Assembly (NCBI GenBank): GCA_029976025.1
Contig: JARKNX010000129.1
Span: 1-37,425 of the forward strand
Length of the DNA stretch: 37,425 bases
Direction: 5' to 3'
Source: Aggregatilineales bacterium
GTDB lineage: Bacteria > Chloroflexota > Anaerolineae > Aggregatilineales > Ch27
Positions 26,148-33,408 of this stretch are shown here, in pieces. The notes beneath the pieces are model-generated. The model was not told where the DNA came from and did no database searches. It saw only the letters and a list, made by a program, of their open reading frames with translations. The position numbers and the translations under genes were made by a program. Within the stretch, counting starts at the first letter, position 1. Each line of letters starts with the position of its first letter.

Positions 26148-26176
26148 GCCCTCAGCCCGTGTTGAGGGCGTTTTTT
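26148..26176 (+). terminator. Rho-independent terminator after the first S1 gene
   Basis: GCCCTCA (26148-26154) pairs with TGAGGGC (26163-26169) over an 8-base loop, followed by GTTTTTT. A textbook terminator, so the two S1 genes are separate transcripts. Confidence 0.9.
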
Positions 26177-26241
26177 ACGCATCCAGACCGCCCTCGCCTC
26201 GTTATTTACCGAAGAATCCTCCCAAGCAGGCAGTTTGAGTG

Positions 26242-26271
26242 TTGACAAGCCAAATTCCGCCTTGCTATACT
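26242..26271 (+). promoter_or_regulatory. Strong promoter of the second S1 gene
   Basis: A perfect TTGACA (26242-26247), an 18-base spacer and TATACT (26266-26271) with a preceding TGC (extended -10). It is the best promoter in the window and predicts initiation near 26278. Confidence 0.8.
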
Positions 26272-26277
26272 CTGCCT

Positions 26278-26479
26278 TGTTCTGAGGGTGGAGCCAGCAT
26301 CCGGTTGTGCATCCGCTGTAGCAATCCGGGCCTTCCTCACCAGTACCGCTCAATGCGTTACATCCTGGATAGGCGGGTTGATGCGCCTCCTGCCCGGCGC
26401 CAGTGTTATGGCCTGCCGGGTGTTGCTGTGCCTCGCCTTCAGACAAAAAAATCTACCCTCGGGGGCTAATGCAAATCAT
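26278..26479 (+). other. Long 5' leader of the second S1 gene
   Basis: About 200 bases lie between the promoter and the ATG at 26480. No gene is convincing here: a frame opens at 26288 and runs into the coding region, but its first 64 residues are Ala- and Cys-rich and lack a family match. GC-rich self-complementary stretches near 26370-26425 suggest structure, possibly autoregulation as known for S1 leaders in other bacteria. This gap is part of the 363-base stretch from 26117 that also holds the terminator and promoter. Confidence 0.4.
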
Positions 26480-27736
26480 ATGGATGACGTAACAATCTTG
26501 GAAGGCCAGGAAAGCGTCGATTTCGCCACTCTCCTGGAAGAATCGTTGGCCATGGAACAACCGGAGCGCGGTGATATCCTGACCGGCACGGTGCTGGCTG
26601 TGGACAATCAGGGCCTCATCGTGGATGTCGGGCTTAAGCGCGACGCCGTTGTGCAGCGCAGCGATCTCGAACGGCTGGGCAATGAATTTCATTGCGAAGT
26701 CGGCGATGAGATCCCTGTGATGGTCATTCGGTCTGAAGATGCCGATGGCAACCTCGTCGTCTCTGTCGCCCAGGCCCGCCAGGTTGGCGATTGGATCACG
26801 GCAGAAGAGTACATGGAAAACGGCATGGTCTGGGAAGGCACCGTGGTCGAAGCGAACCGCGGCGGCCTGATCGTGCCCTTCGGCAACCTGCGCGGCTTTG
26901 TGCCCGCCAGCCACGTGATCGATCTGCCGCGCGGCCTGGATGAGGATAACCGCCAGTCACACATGGCCGACCTGATCGGGCGCAGCATCACCGTCAAGGT
27001 CATCGAGGTCAACCGCAAGCGCCGCCGCCTGGTCCTCAGCCAGCGCGAAGCCCAGACCGGGCGCCGCAGCCAGCGCAAAGAAGCGCTGCTGGACGAGCTT
27101 CATGAGGGCGAAGTGCGCAAGGGCGTTGTCAGCGGCCTGCGGGACTTCGGCGCGTTTGTCGATCTCGGCGGCGCTGACGGCCTGATCCATATTTCCGAGC
27201 TGGCCTGGCACCGGGTCCGCCACCCGCGCGAGCTGCTCAGCGTCGGGGACGAGGTGGAAGTGTACATCCTGCGCCTGGATCAGGAAGGCAAGCGCATCGG
27301 TCTCAGCCTCAAGCGCCTGCAGCCGAATCCCTGGGCCCTGGTGGACGAGATGTACCATGTCGGCCAGCTTGTGGAAGGCGAAGTCTCCCGCGTGACCCAG
27401 TTTGGCGCGTTTGTCAGCCTGGAGCCTGGCATCGAAGCTCTGCTGCACACCAGCCAGATGGCCGATCCCGCGCCAGAAGATCCCTCCGTGCTGGTGCGCG
27501 AAAGCCAGAAGCTCCTCATGCGCGTGATCAGCATCGAGAGCCACCGCCAGCGCCTGGGCCTGAGCCTGAAGGAAGTCACAGAAGAAGAACAGGAAAGCTG
27601 GCGCGCCCAGCACGGCATCAGCGAGCCGATCGACGCTGAAGCACCGGTTGATCAGGCTGATGAAATCGTCGATCCTGAGCCGGTCGCCGAGGCGGAAGTC
27701 GCCAGCGATGTCGAGACGGCGGGTGTCGAGTCGTAA
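26480..27736 (+). CDS. Second S1-domain protein (S1 paralogue)
   Basis: 418 residues starting at the ATG 26480 (MDDVTILEG), the same acidic N-terminal style as the first S1 protein. Four S1 domains at about 29-100, 118-190, 212-281 and 297-367; the third again has RDFGAF and GLIHISEL. The C-terminal tail is acidic. Its ribosome site is weak, whereas its promoter is the strongest in the window. It could be a second ribosomal S1, a homologue with a different RNA target, or an S1-like translation factor. Confidence 0.85.
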   Translation: MDDVTILEGQESVDFATLLEESLAMEQPERGDILTGTVLAVDNQGLIVDVGLKRDAVVQRSDLERLGNEFHCEVGDEIPVMVIRSEDADGNLVVSVAQARQVGDWITAEEYMENGMVWEGTVVEANRGGLIVPFGNLRGFVPASHVIDLPRGLDEDNRQSHMADLIGRSITVKVIEVNRKRRRLVLSQREAQTGRRSQRKEALLDELHEGEVRKGVVSGLRDFGAFVDLGGADGLIHISELAWHRVRHPRELLSVGDEVEVYILRLDQEGKRIGLSLKRLQPNPWALVDEMYHVGQLVEGEVSRVTQFGAFVSLEPGIEALLHTSQMADPAPEDPSVLVRESQKLLMRVISIESHRQRLGLSLKEVTEEEQESWRAQHGISEPIDAEAPVDQADEIVDPEPVAEAEVASDVETAGVES

Positions 27737-27834
27737 AGAACTCACCCTAGCGCCGGGGGCAATGATACAGTACAATCAGGCCTGACATGGGACTCAACAT
27801 GACAGGACTGCACAGTTCAGGGAGGTGAGCGGGT

Positions 27835-28047
27835 TTGCCTGCTGTTACGCTTCGACCCAATGAATCACAGGAACAACTCCTGAAGCGCTTCCGCAAGAGC
27901 GTTGCCAAAAGCGGCGTCCTTAGCACGGTCCGCCGCAAGCGCTGGCACGTATCCAAGAGCGAGTTGCGCCGTATTCAGAAGAAGAAAGCCGTGCGTCGCG
28001 CTCGCCGTCGCCAGCGCAAGACCGTGTACAAGCTAGGCCGCGTGTAG
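27835..28047 (+). CDS. rpsU: 30S ribosomal protein bS21
   Basis: Small-subunit protein of 70 residues near the mRNA entry region of the ribosome. The TTG start at 27835 has GGGAGGTGAG five bases upstream. The sequence VTLRPNESQEQLLKRFRKSV is characteristic, with the very basic KKKAVRRARRRQRK tail. A TACAAT at 27771-27776 is promoter-like but lacks a -35. infA follows after 18 bases. Confidence 0.95.
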   Translation: MPAVTLRPNESQEQLLKRFRKSVAKSGVLSTVRRKRWHVSKSELRRIQKKKAVRRARRRQRKTVYKLGRV

Positions 28048-28065
28048 GCTGCGCAGCGGGGTACG

Positions 28066-28323
28066 ATGGCCAAAAACGAAGAGAAGATCGAAGTCGAAGG
28101 TCGGGTAATTGAAGCCCTGCCCAGCACACAGTTCATGGTTGAGCTGGACAACGGCCATCAGGTGCTCGCTTACCTGTCCGGCAAGATGCGCAAATACTAT
28201 ATCCGCATCCTGCTGGGGGATCGAGTGCGTCTGGAGCTCACTCCCTACGACCCGACTCGCGGTCGGATCGTTTATCGCTACAAGAAGCAGCGGGCATCGG
28301 GCGGCCCCGGAGATGACGAATAG
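28066..28323 (+). CDS. infA: Translation initiation factor IF-1
   Basis: OB-fold initiation factor of 85 residues, about 13 longer than the 72-residue norm because of an extra C-terminal [14 protein letters not shown] tail. Family signatures [16 protein letters not shown] and [13 protein letters not shown] are intact. It lies 18 bases after rpsU, with a terminator directly behind, so the two are probably one small operon. In many bacteria infA sits in the spc ribosomal operon instead. Confidence 0.95.
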   Translation: MAKNEEKIEVEGRVIEALPSTQFMVELDNGHQVLAYLSGKMRKYYIRILLGDRVRLELTPYDPTRGRIVYRYKKQRASGGPGDDE

Positions 28324-28337
28324 CAGCGGATAACGCG

Positions 28338-28373
28338 AGGCCCGCGTCTCAAACAGACGCGGGCCTTTTCTTT
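28338..28373 (+). terminator. Rho-independent terminator after infA
   Basis: A perfect 12-bp stem, AGGCCCGCGTCT (28338-28349) with AGACGCGGGCCT (28355-28366), a 5-base loop and a TTTTCTTT tail. It closes the rpsU-infA operon just before the convergent substrate-binding gene. Confidence 0.92.
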
Positions 28374-28383
28374 GCCAGCCAGA

Positions 28384-30570
28384 TCAGGGTGCGTAGATCC
28401 GGTACGTGTACTGCACTGCATCGCCGACATAGCCATCAATGCGCAGCGCCCCGCGATACCCTTCCGGAGCCGTGATCAGCCCCACGACCGTCCCTGATGG
28501 CAGGCTGGCCCGCGGAATAAACGCTCCCACAATGCCGGTCAACTGCTCATACTGGAGCGCCATCCAGTTCAGGCCCGGCAGCACCGCAATCTGTGCTCCA
28601 TTCAGGCCGGTCAGCGCGGAGCCATCCCAACCCAGATTGGTTGTCCCGGCTCCCATCAGGTCGTGCTGCTGCCCGGGATTAATCAACATCGTCCCCGTCC
28701 GCAGCAGCCCGTGATCCAGCTCATAGGTCACTGGATAGAGGTTATTGGCTTCGCCCTCCGGGCCTTCGTTGACCAGATTGTTCAGGTCGAGGACAAGCTG
28801 GACGGTGTGCAGCCCCGATCCGGTCACCGTAGGCGTCACCATCACCTGTATCGCCTGGCCAGGAGCCAGCGCCGGCACGGCTGTAGACACATATACATCG
28901 CCCGGCTGGAATGTCGCCGCCAGAGCCGTATCGACCGAGGGCACGTTGCCCGCGTTGCGCACTGTCGCCCGGACGGTGAACGGCTGCCCCGAAACAGGCC
29001 GGGCCGGCTCCACTGCAGCCGCGTCGATCACCAGATCGGCAAAAGGCGAAATGGTCGAAGTCGCTGTGGGCGCGGGCGTCGGGGTCGGCGGCGGCGCTAC
29101 GACGGGCAGCGTGTTCAGGTCTCCGTGCAGGTCCACCAGATAGGCAGCCACCCAGCCGGTAGTCCCCCGGAAGGGCACAACCAGCCAGGAGAAATCTGCG
29201 CTGGCGCCCACCGGGCGCAGGACATCATCAACCTTGTACTGGCCAATTACATCGTAATCCATGCCAGGCCCGGTGCGCACATTCAGACGGTATGTAGTGA
29301 CAATGGCGTAGACACCTTCTGGCGTGGGAGTCGGCGTGATCGTGGGCGTGGCCGTGGGCGTCCCCGGAACTGGCGTAACCCGCACGAGTTCACCGCCCGG
29401 CTCGCCGCCAGTATTCTGCCTCAAAGCTCCATCCACAAAGAGGCTCTGGACCTGCGGCGCGGCGTAAAGATTCAGTTCAAACAGCACTGCCGCGTTGATC
29501 GTCTCGCCAATAACAAACTGCGCCGGGGAAAAGATCCCCTGCACGCCTTCGTATTCTTCCAGCGTTTGCAGGCCCCGCCGGACATCTCCGGGATCAGCTC
29601 CGTGAGCTTCTATAGCCCCGGCGATCAGGTATACAGCGTCATAATAGGCGGCGCTGAGTTCATCCGGAACTTCCCCAAAGGTAACCACATAGCGCTGCAG
29701 AAAATCGTCGCTGACGAAATTCCGCACGCCCGGGACCCAGTTGTTCACCCCCCATATCTGCCCGGCAGCCGGCCCCAGCCCTTCCCGCACAGCCGACCGA
29801 AAGGCGGGATTGGCGGCGTCACGGTAGAAGTATCCGCCTTCCCAGCCGCCGCTGCGCAGGCTGGCCAGCAACTCAACCGCCGCCTCAACCTCGCCCCAGA
29901 CCACGAAGATGTCCGGGTTAAGGGCCAGTGTATCGGCCGCCAGCGTCGCCAGATTAGCCGGATCGTTGAGCTGGAAGCTGGAGAGGGGCGTGACGCCCGC
30001 CTCGCGCAGAGCCGCCGGGAGGTCAAGCAGCCGCCCGCCGGTCACCGCCGGCCCCAGATCGGCGGTCGCCACGCCGGGATTGCCCGGCTGTGCGGCAACA
30101 AACGCGGCCATCGCATTGACATAAGTCTGTTCCGGCGCGCGCGAGCGGAAGATCACATCAGCCGTGTCAGCGATGGTCAGCGCGTCGCCAGTCGCCGCCG
30201 TCAGCACCGGCAGCCCCGCCGAACGCAGCACATTGAAGCTCGCCAGCGCCAGGGAGGTATCGTCAGGCCCCAGAACGACCAGCACTTCGCGTTCCTGGAG
30301 CGCCTCCAGCCCGGCGCGGACCTGTTCGGCAGATTCCGCCGGTACAGACAGCAATTCGAGGCTGTAAACGGTTCCGTCAGGCCCGGTGACCCCGCCGAGG
30401 CTGTTGATCTCGGCCATGGCAAGCTGTGTCCCTCGCCCGGCCTGGCTGTCAGCCGCCGTCAGCAGCCCCAGTCGCAGCACTTCCGGTCCTCCCTGAGCCA
30501 GGGCTGTCGAGAGAGCAAGGCACAGAAGAATCCCCGCCAGCACCGCTCCAACGCTCCTGATCCGCGCCAT
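28384..30570 (-). CDS. Substrate-binding protein fused to SH3 and CARDB-like modules
   Basis: Exported protein of 728 residues. I chose the ATG at 30570 because GGAGGAG lies 7 bases upstream; an earlier ATG exists 10 codons before. Residues 1-26 form a signal peptide. Residues about 30-400 look like a type I periplasmic-binding fold of the branched-chain amino-acid ABC transporter type. A Pro/Thr linker follows, then a bacterial SH3-like module (about 430-490, with LNVRTGPGMDYDVIG), a second Pro/Thr linker and a CARDB-like Ig module (about 520-625), ending with another beta domain. No ABC permease or ATPase gene is adjacent. So it may bind a ligand and the cell wall rather than feed a transporter. 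Confidence 0.8.
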   Translation of the reverse strand: MARIRSVGAVLAGILLCLALSTALAQGGPEVLRLGLLTAADSQAGRGTQLAMAEINSLGGVTGPDGTVYSLELLSVPAESAEQVRAGLEALQEREVLVVLGPDDTSLALASFNVLRSAGLPVLTAATGDALTIADTADVIFRSRAPEQTYVNAMAAFVAAQPGNPGVATADLGPAVTGGRLLDLPAALREAGVTPLSSFQLNDPANLATLAADTLALNPDIFVVWGEVEAAVELLASLRSGGWEGGYFYRDAANPAFRSAVREGLGPAAGQIWGVNNWVPGVRNFVSDDFLQRYVVTFGEVPDELSAAYYDAVYLIAGAIEAHGADPGDVRRGLQTLEEYEGVQGIFSPAQFVIGETINAAVLFELNLYAAPQVQSLFVDGALRQNTGGEPGGELVRVTPVPGTPTATPTITPTPTPEGVYAIVTTYRLNVRTGPGMDYDVIGQYKVDDVLRPVGASADFSWLVVPFRGTTGWVAAYLVDLHGDLNTLPVVAPPPTPTPAPTATSTISPFADLVIDAAAVEPARPVSGQPFTVRATVRNAGNVPSVDTALAATFQPGDVYVSTAVPALAPGQAIQVMVTPTVTGSGLHTVQLVLDLNNLVNEGPEGEANNLYPVTYELDHGLLRTGTMLINPGQQHDLMGAGTTNLGWDGSALTGLNGAQIAVLPGLNWMALQYEQLTGIVGAFIPRASLPSGTVVGLITAPEGYRGALRIDGYVGDAVQYTYRIYAP

Positions 30571-30627
30571 ACCGCACTCCTCCAGGTCACGCATCATCAA
30601 ACGCTCTGTGGTACACTATTCTCTCTG

Positions 30628-30636
30628 ATTGTAGCA
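30628..30636 (-). promoter_or_regulatory. Extended -10 promoter of the substrate-binding protein gene
   Basis: TGCTACAAT on the minus strand (30636-30628), about 58 bases before the ATG at 30570. On the plus strand a TGGTACACT (30609-30617) may serve the divergent yqeK gene at 30681; both lack a good -35. Confidence 0.45.
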
Positions 30637-30680
30637 TACCTGCTGCGGCTGTATCCGAATCGTCATCCGACGCATCTCCT

Positions 30681-31325
30681 ATGAGCGTGCCACATTCTCC
30701 TGCCTCACCATCCGGGTCAGCGGACCTCACAGCCTTCGAGCCGTCCGTCCGCTCCTGGGTCCGGGAGCGCCTGTCCCCGCTTCGCTTCACTCATACGGAA
30801 GGCGTTGTGGAGACAGTCACCCGGCTGGCGGCATATCATCGGATTGCCGAAGTGCCGGCCCTGCGGCTGGCCGGCTGGATTCACGACGCGGCCAGAGAGT
30901 ATCGCGCCGATGATCTGCTGGTCGAGGCCCGGCGGCTGAGCCTGCCGGTCCGTCCGGTTGAAGCGCAGTCGCCGCGGCTTCTCCACGGCGCGGTCGCGCT
31001 CGGGCTGGCCCGCGAGGTCTTCGGGCTGGATCATCCGGTCGTGACCAGCGCCGTGCTCTACCACACAACCGGACATCCGGATATGAGCCGCGCTGACAAA
31101 GTCTTCTATCTGGCCGATCTGGTTGAGCCGTCCCGCACGTTCGCCTGGATCGACCAGGCGCGCGCGCTGGCCGAAGCCGATCTCGACACTGCTTTGCTGT
31201 TCAGCATCACCCGCCAGCTCCGCCGGCTGCTCAAGAAACCGGCGGTCATCGACACGCGGGCCGTCGAACTGCGCAACCGGCTGCTGGCGGAAGGCACGCC
31301 CCTGACGCCGCGCGACGTATCGTGA
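30681..31325 (+). CDS. yqeK: HD-domain bis(5'-nucleosyl)-tetraphosphatase, YqeK family
   Basis: Symmetrical hydrolysis of Ap4A-type dinucleotides, by family assignment. It has 214 residues with the metal-binding HD set: His38 in FTHTEGV, His68-Asp69 in WIHDA, His102 in LLHGAVA, the YHTTGHPDMS segment with His128, and Asp146 in YLADLVEP. In other genomes yqeK is next to nadD and rsfS; neither is visible here. A short orphan and dprA follow. Confidence 0.85.
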   Translation: MSVPHSPASPSGSADLTAFEPSVRSWVRERLSPLRFTHTEGVVETVTRLAAYHRIAEVPALRLAGWIHDAAREYRADDLLVEARRLSLPVRPVEAQSPRLLHGAVALGLAREVFGLDHPVVTSAVLYHTTGHPDMSRADKVFYLADLVEPSRTFAWIDQARALAEADLDTALLFSITRQLRRLLKKPAVIDTRAVELRNRLLAEGTPLTPRDVS

Positions 31326-31404
31326 TGCAGCACCTGGACCGTATCCGGCCGCCAGAGGGCAAATAGAATTGGGGACGCCGGAGGCCAATAAGTGGAGGTA
31401 TAAG

Positions 31405-31551
31405 ATGCAGCGCGTCACCGGTGTGATGGTCGGCTTGCGGAAAAATGCCATCGTCACAACCCCTATCTTGGAAGTTGTCAGCAAAAGACGGGAACTTGAC
31501 CTGACGCTTTATGATATGGCACGCACACTGGAGAATCCTGGAGCACGGTGA
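31405..31551 (+). CDS. 48-residue orphan resembling the C-terminus of 6-phosphofructokinase
   Basis: The ATG at 31405 has a good GGAGG site 8 bases upstream. The translation, MVGLRKNAIV then TPILEVVSKRRELDL and LYDMARTLE, aligns by eye to the last 35-40 residues of ATP-dependent 6-phosphofructokinase (in E. coli the CVGIQNEQLVHHDIIDAI region to the final helix). No PFK catalytic part is upstream in any frame. The stop shares GTGA with the dprA start, so it is coupled to dprA. It may be a remnant of a lost gene, or a free small protein; the intact ribosome site argues against simple decay. Confidence 0.6.
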   Translation: MQRVTGVMVGLRKNAIVTTPILEVVSKRRELDLTLYDMARTLENPGAR

Positions 31552-32417
31552 ACGATTCCTCTGTCGAATTCATCGCTCTATGCCTGGTACAGGGCGTGGG
31601 AGGGGTGACCCTTCGCGCGCTGCTGGAACGCTTCGGCAGCATCCCGGCCATCCTGGCCGCCTCCGCTGCTGATCTCCAGACCGTATCCGGAGTCGGTCCG
31701 CGCACGGCAGCGGGAATCCGCGCGGTGGATGTGCCCCGAACCGCCGCCGAGATGGATGCCTGGAAGGCGGATGGGATCAGCGTGCTCACCTGGTTTCAGA
31801 GTCCCCCCTACCCCGGTCGGCTGTCCGGTCTGCGCGATGCGCCGCCTATCCTGTTCTGTCGGGGGGCATTAACCGAAAGCGATGATCGGGCCGTCGCCGT
31901 CGTCGGGACACGCTACCCGACCGGCCAATCGCGCAGCCTGGCGGAGAAGCTGGGCCACGAGCTGGCCCGGCGCGGCTGGACTGTTGTGAGCGGGCTGGCC
32001 AGGGGCGTCGATCTGGCCGCTCATAACGGCGCTGTGCGAGGCGGACGGACTGTCGCCGTGCTTGGCTCCGGGCTGTATCACCTCCCGCCCAATAAAAAGG
32101 CGCTGGCCAATCACATTCTGGCGAACGGGGCTATCCTGAGCGAGATGCACCCGGGGATATCGCCTAACCCGGCCACGCTTGTCGCCCGCAACCGCCTGAT
32201 CACCGGCTTGAGCCGGGCCGCCATCGTGGTGGAAGCCGGTGAGGAGAGCGGCAGCCTGTACGCCGCCCGATTCGCCCTCAAGCAGGGGCGGCCCGTTTAC
32301 GCGGTAGACAACGGCAGCGCCGGCAATACGCAGCTCCTGAATAACGGCGCGCGGGCGCTGAAGGCAGGATTCTCGGTCTGGGATGACCTCGCCAGCGAGC
32401 TGGACAGCCTGCCCTGA
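31548..32417 (+). CDS. dprA: DNA-processing protein DprA
   Basis: RecA loader that handles incoming single-stranded DNA in natural transformation. It has 289 residues from the GTG at 31548. N-terminal helix-hairpin-helix features (VQGVGGVTLRALLERF and VSGVGPRTAAGI) precede the Rossmann core with VAVVGTRYPTG, SGLARGVDLAAHNGAV, VAVLGSGLYHLPP and VARNRLITGLSRAAIVVEAGEESGSLYAARFA. The C-terminal winged helix found in many DprA proteins is absent; the protein ends soon after the core. No other competence gene is in the window. Confidence 0.92.
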   Translation: MNDSSVEFIALCLVQGVGGVTLRALLERFGSIPAILAASAADLQTVSGVGPRTAAGIRAVDVPRTAAEMDAWKADGISVLTWFQSPPYPGRLSGLRDAPPILFCRGALTESDDRAVAVVGTRYPTGQSRSLAEKLGHELARRGWTVVSGLARGVDLAAHNGAVRGGRTVAVLGSGLYHLPPNKKALANHILANGAILSEMHPGISPNPATLVARNRLITGLSRAAIVVEAGEESGSLYAARFALKQGRPVYAVDNGSAGNTQLLNNGARALKAGFSVWDDLASELDSLP

Positions 32418-32446
32418 AGGGGAGACGCCCCGCCGGGTTACGCGCG

Positions 32447-32944
32447 CTACAAGCCCGAGTCTATCTCATCCCACCAGCCGCTTGTGTAAACCCACAGGCG
32501 TCCTTCATCGCAGCGGGGGCAGTCCAGCCAGGCTGTCCCATCGTCAAAATGTTCGCCATCATCGCCGCCCAGCAGGGGGAACAGGGTCAGATTAGCGCCG
32601 CCGCAAACCGTGCACCGCCCCACCTCACCGGCATCCTCTTCTTCTTCAGTCTCCTCAAGGGCAGCAGTATGCAGGATCAGCAAGCGGCGGGCGATGATGT
32701 CGCCCTGCTCGGCCATGGCCGTCAGCCGGGCGAGATCGTTTCTGGCCGCTTCCAGCACTGAGGGGAGATCATGCTCCGGCGTAGCCATCAACACCGAAAC
32801 AATGTGGTTACAGTCGTGGCAGCGGGCGAGCAGGTAACGGTAATAGATGAACAGCCGGGTACGCGTGCTGCCGCCATAGTAAAGGGGGCCTTCAATATGG
32901 TAGGCGCAGACAGGGCATGGTTCCACAAGGAGCAGACGTCCCAC
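32447..32944 (-). CDS. Zinc-ribbon hypothetical protein
   Basis: 165 residues from a GTG at 32944. Four Cys pairs are visible: CPVC near 10-13, CHDC near 42-45, CTVC near 111-114 and CPRC near 141-144, so it could bind two zinc ions. An acidic EETEEEEDAGE stretch (about 96-106) separates the halves. Ribosome site weak. No recognisable family. It converges with dprA. Confidence 0.7.
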   Translation of the reverse strand: MGRLLLVEPCPVCAYHIEGPLYYGGSTRTRLFIYYRYLLARCHDCNHIVSVLMATPEHDLPSVLEAARNDLARLTAMAEQGDIIARRLLILHTAALEETEEEEDAGEVGRCTVCGGANLTLFPLLGGDDGEHFDDGTAWLDCPRCDEGRLWVYTSGWWDEIDSGL

Positions 32945-32952
32945 CGCTTATC

Positions 32953-33129
32953 TTAGCCTCCATCACTTATACCTGAGCGGGCATGGCGCCCGGCCTTTAT
33001 GTCCCGGTCGAACAGGGCGGTGGGCAGCAGCAAGGCGCCCTCCTCCTGCTCCAGGGTAGCGATCCACGTCACACGAAGCGGCGCTCCGGGCTGCCCTGTG
33101 GGGCGCGATATCGGCCATGACCCCCTCAA
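32953..33129 (-). CDS. Candidate small ORF, low confidence
   Basis: A 58-codon reading frame from TTG 33129 ends 8 bases before the zinc-ribbon gene's start. Its last 35 residues (RVTWIATLEQEEGALLLPTA then LFDRDIKAGRHARSG) look protein-like and use GC-rich third positions, but the start lacks a convincing ribosome site. A competing frame on the same strand (32963-33145) is Ala/Arg-rich and less likely. Otherwise the region 32945-33203 shows no gene. Confidence 0.3.
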   Translation of the reverse strand: MRGSWPISRPTGQPGAPLRVTWIATLEQEEGALLLPTALFDRDIKAGRHARSGISDGG

Positions 33130-33203
33130 GGAGATATGAGTACAATCTTATCGCATTTCACTTGCGAAGGCTTATCAACGAATCCATTCCGCCAGCATAA
33201 AGG

Positions 33204-33389
33204 CTAGAGTCGTCTGACGCCGCGCACGAGACTCAGAAACTCCTCGAATTCCTCAGCAAAGAAATGGATAGTCGCCAGCCCCAGATCGATGTGATAGACC
33301 GTTTCGCCATCCGGTTCCTCGGACGCCCAGATCATGTAATGTTCGGTCTCAGAAAGCGTCTCAGTCGGGATATCCATATCATCCGTCAT
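33204..33389 (-). CDS. Small acidic hypothetical protein
   Basis: 61 residues from the ATG at 33389, chosen because GGAGGAG is 5 bases upstream; an earlier ATG would put that site inside the coding region. It is acidic, with patterns TETLSETEHYMIWASEE and FFAEEFEEFLSLVRGVRR. It starts 19 bases after the GNAT stop, so it is probably the third gene of the perM-GNAT transcript. Family not recognised. Confidence 0.65.
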   Translation of the reverse strand: MTDDMDIPTETLSETEHYMIWASEEPDGETVYHIDLGLATIHFFAEEFEEFLSLVRGVRRL

Positions 33390-33408
33390 ATACTCTCCTC
33401 CCTGCATG

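Noticed and set aside
28663..30684. 673-residue plus-strand frame opposite the substrate-binding protein
   Set aside because: Arg/His/Gln-rich shadow of a well-supported minus-strand gene with signal peptide and SH3-like module.
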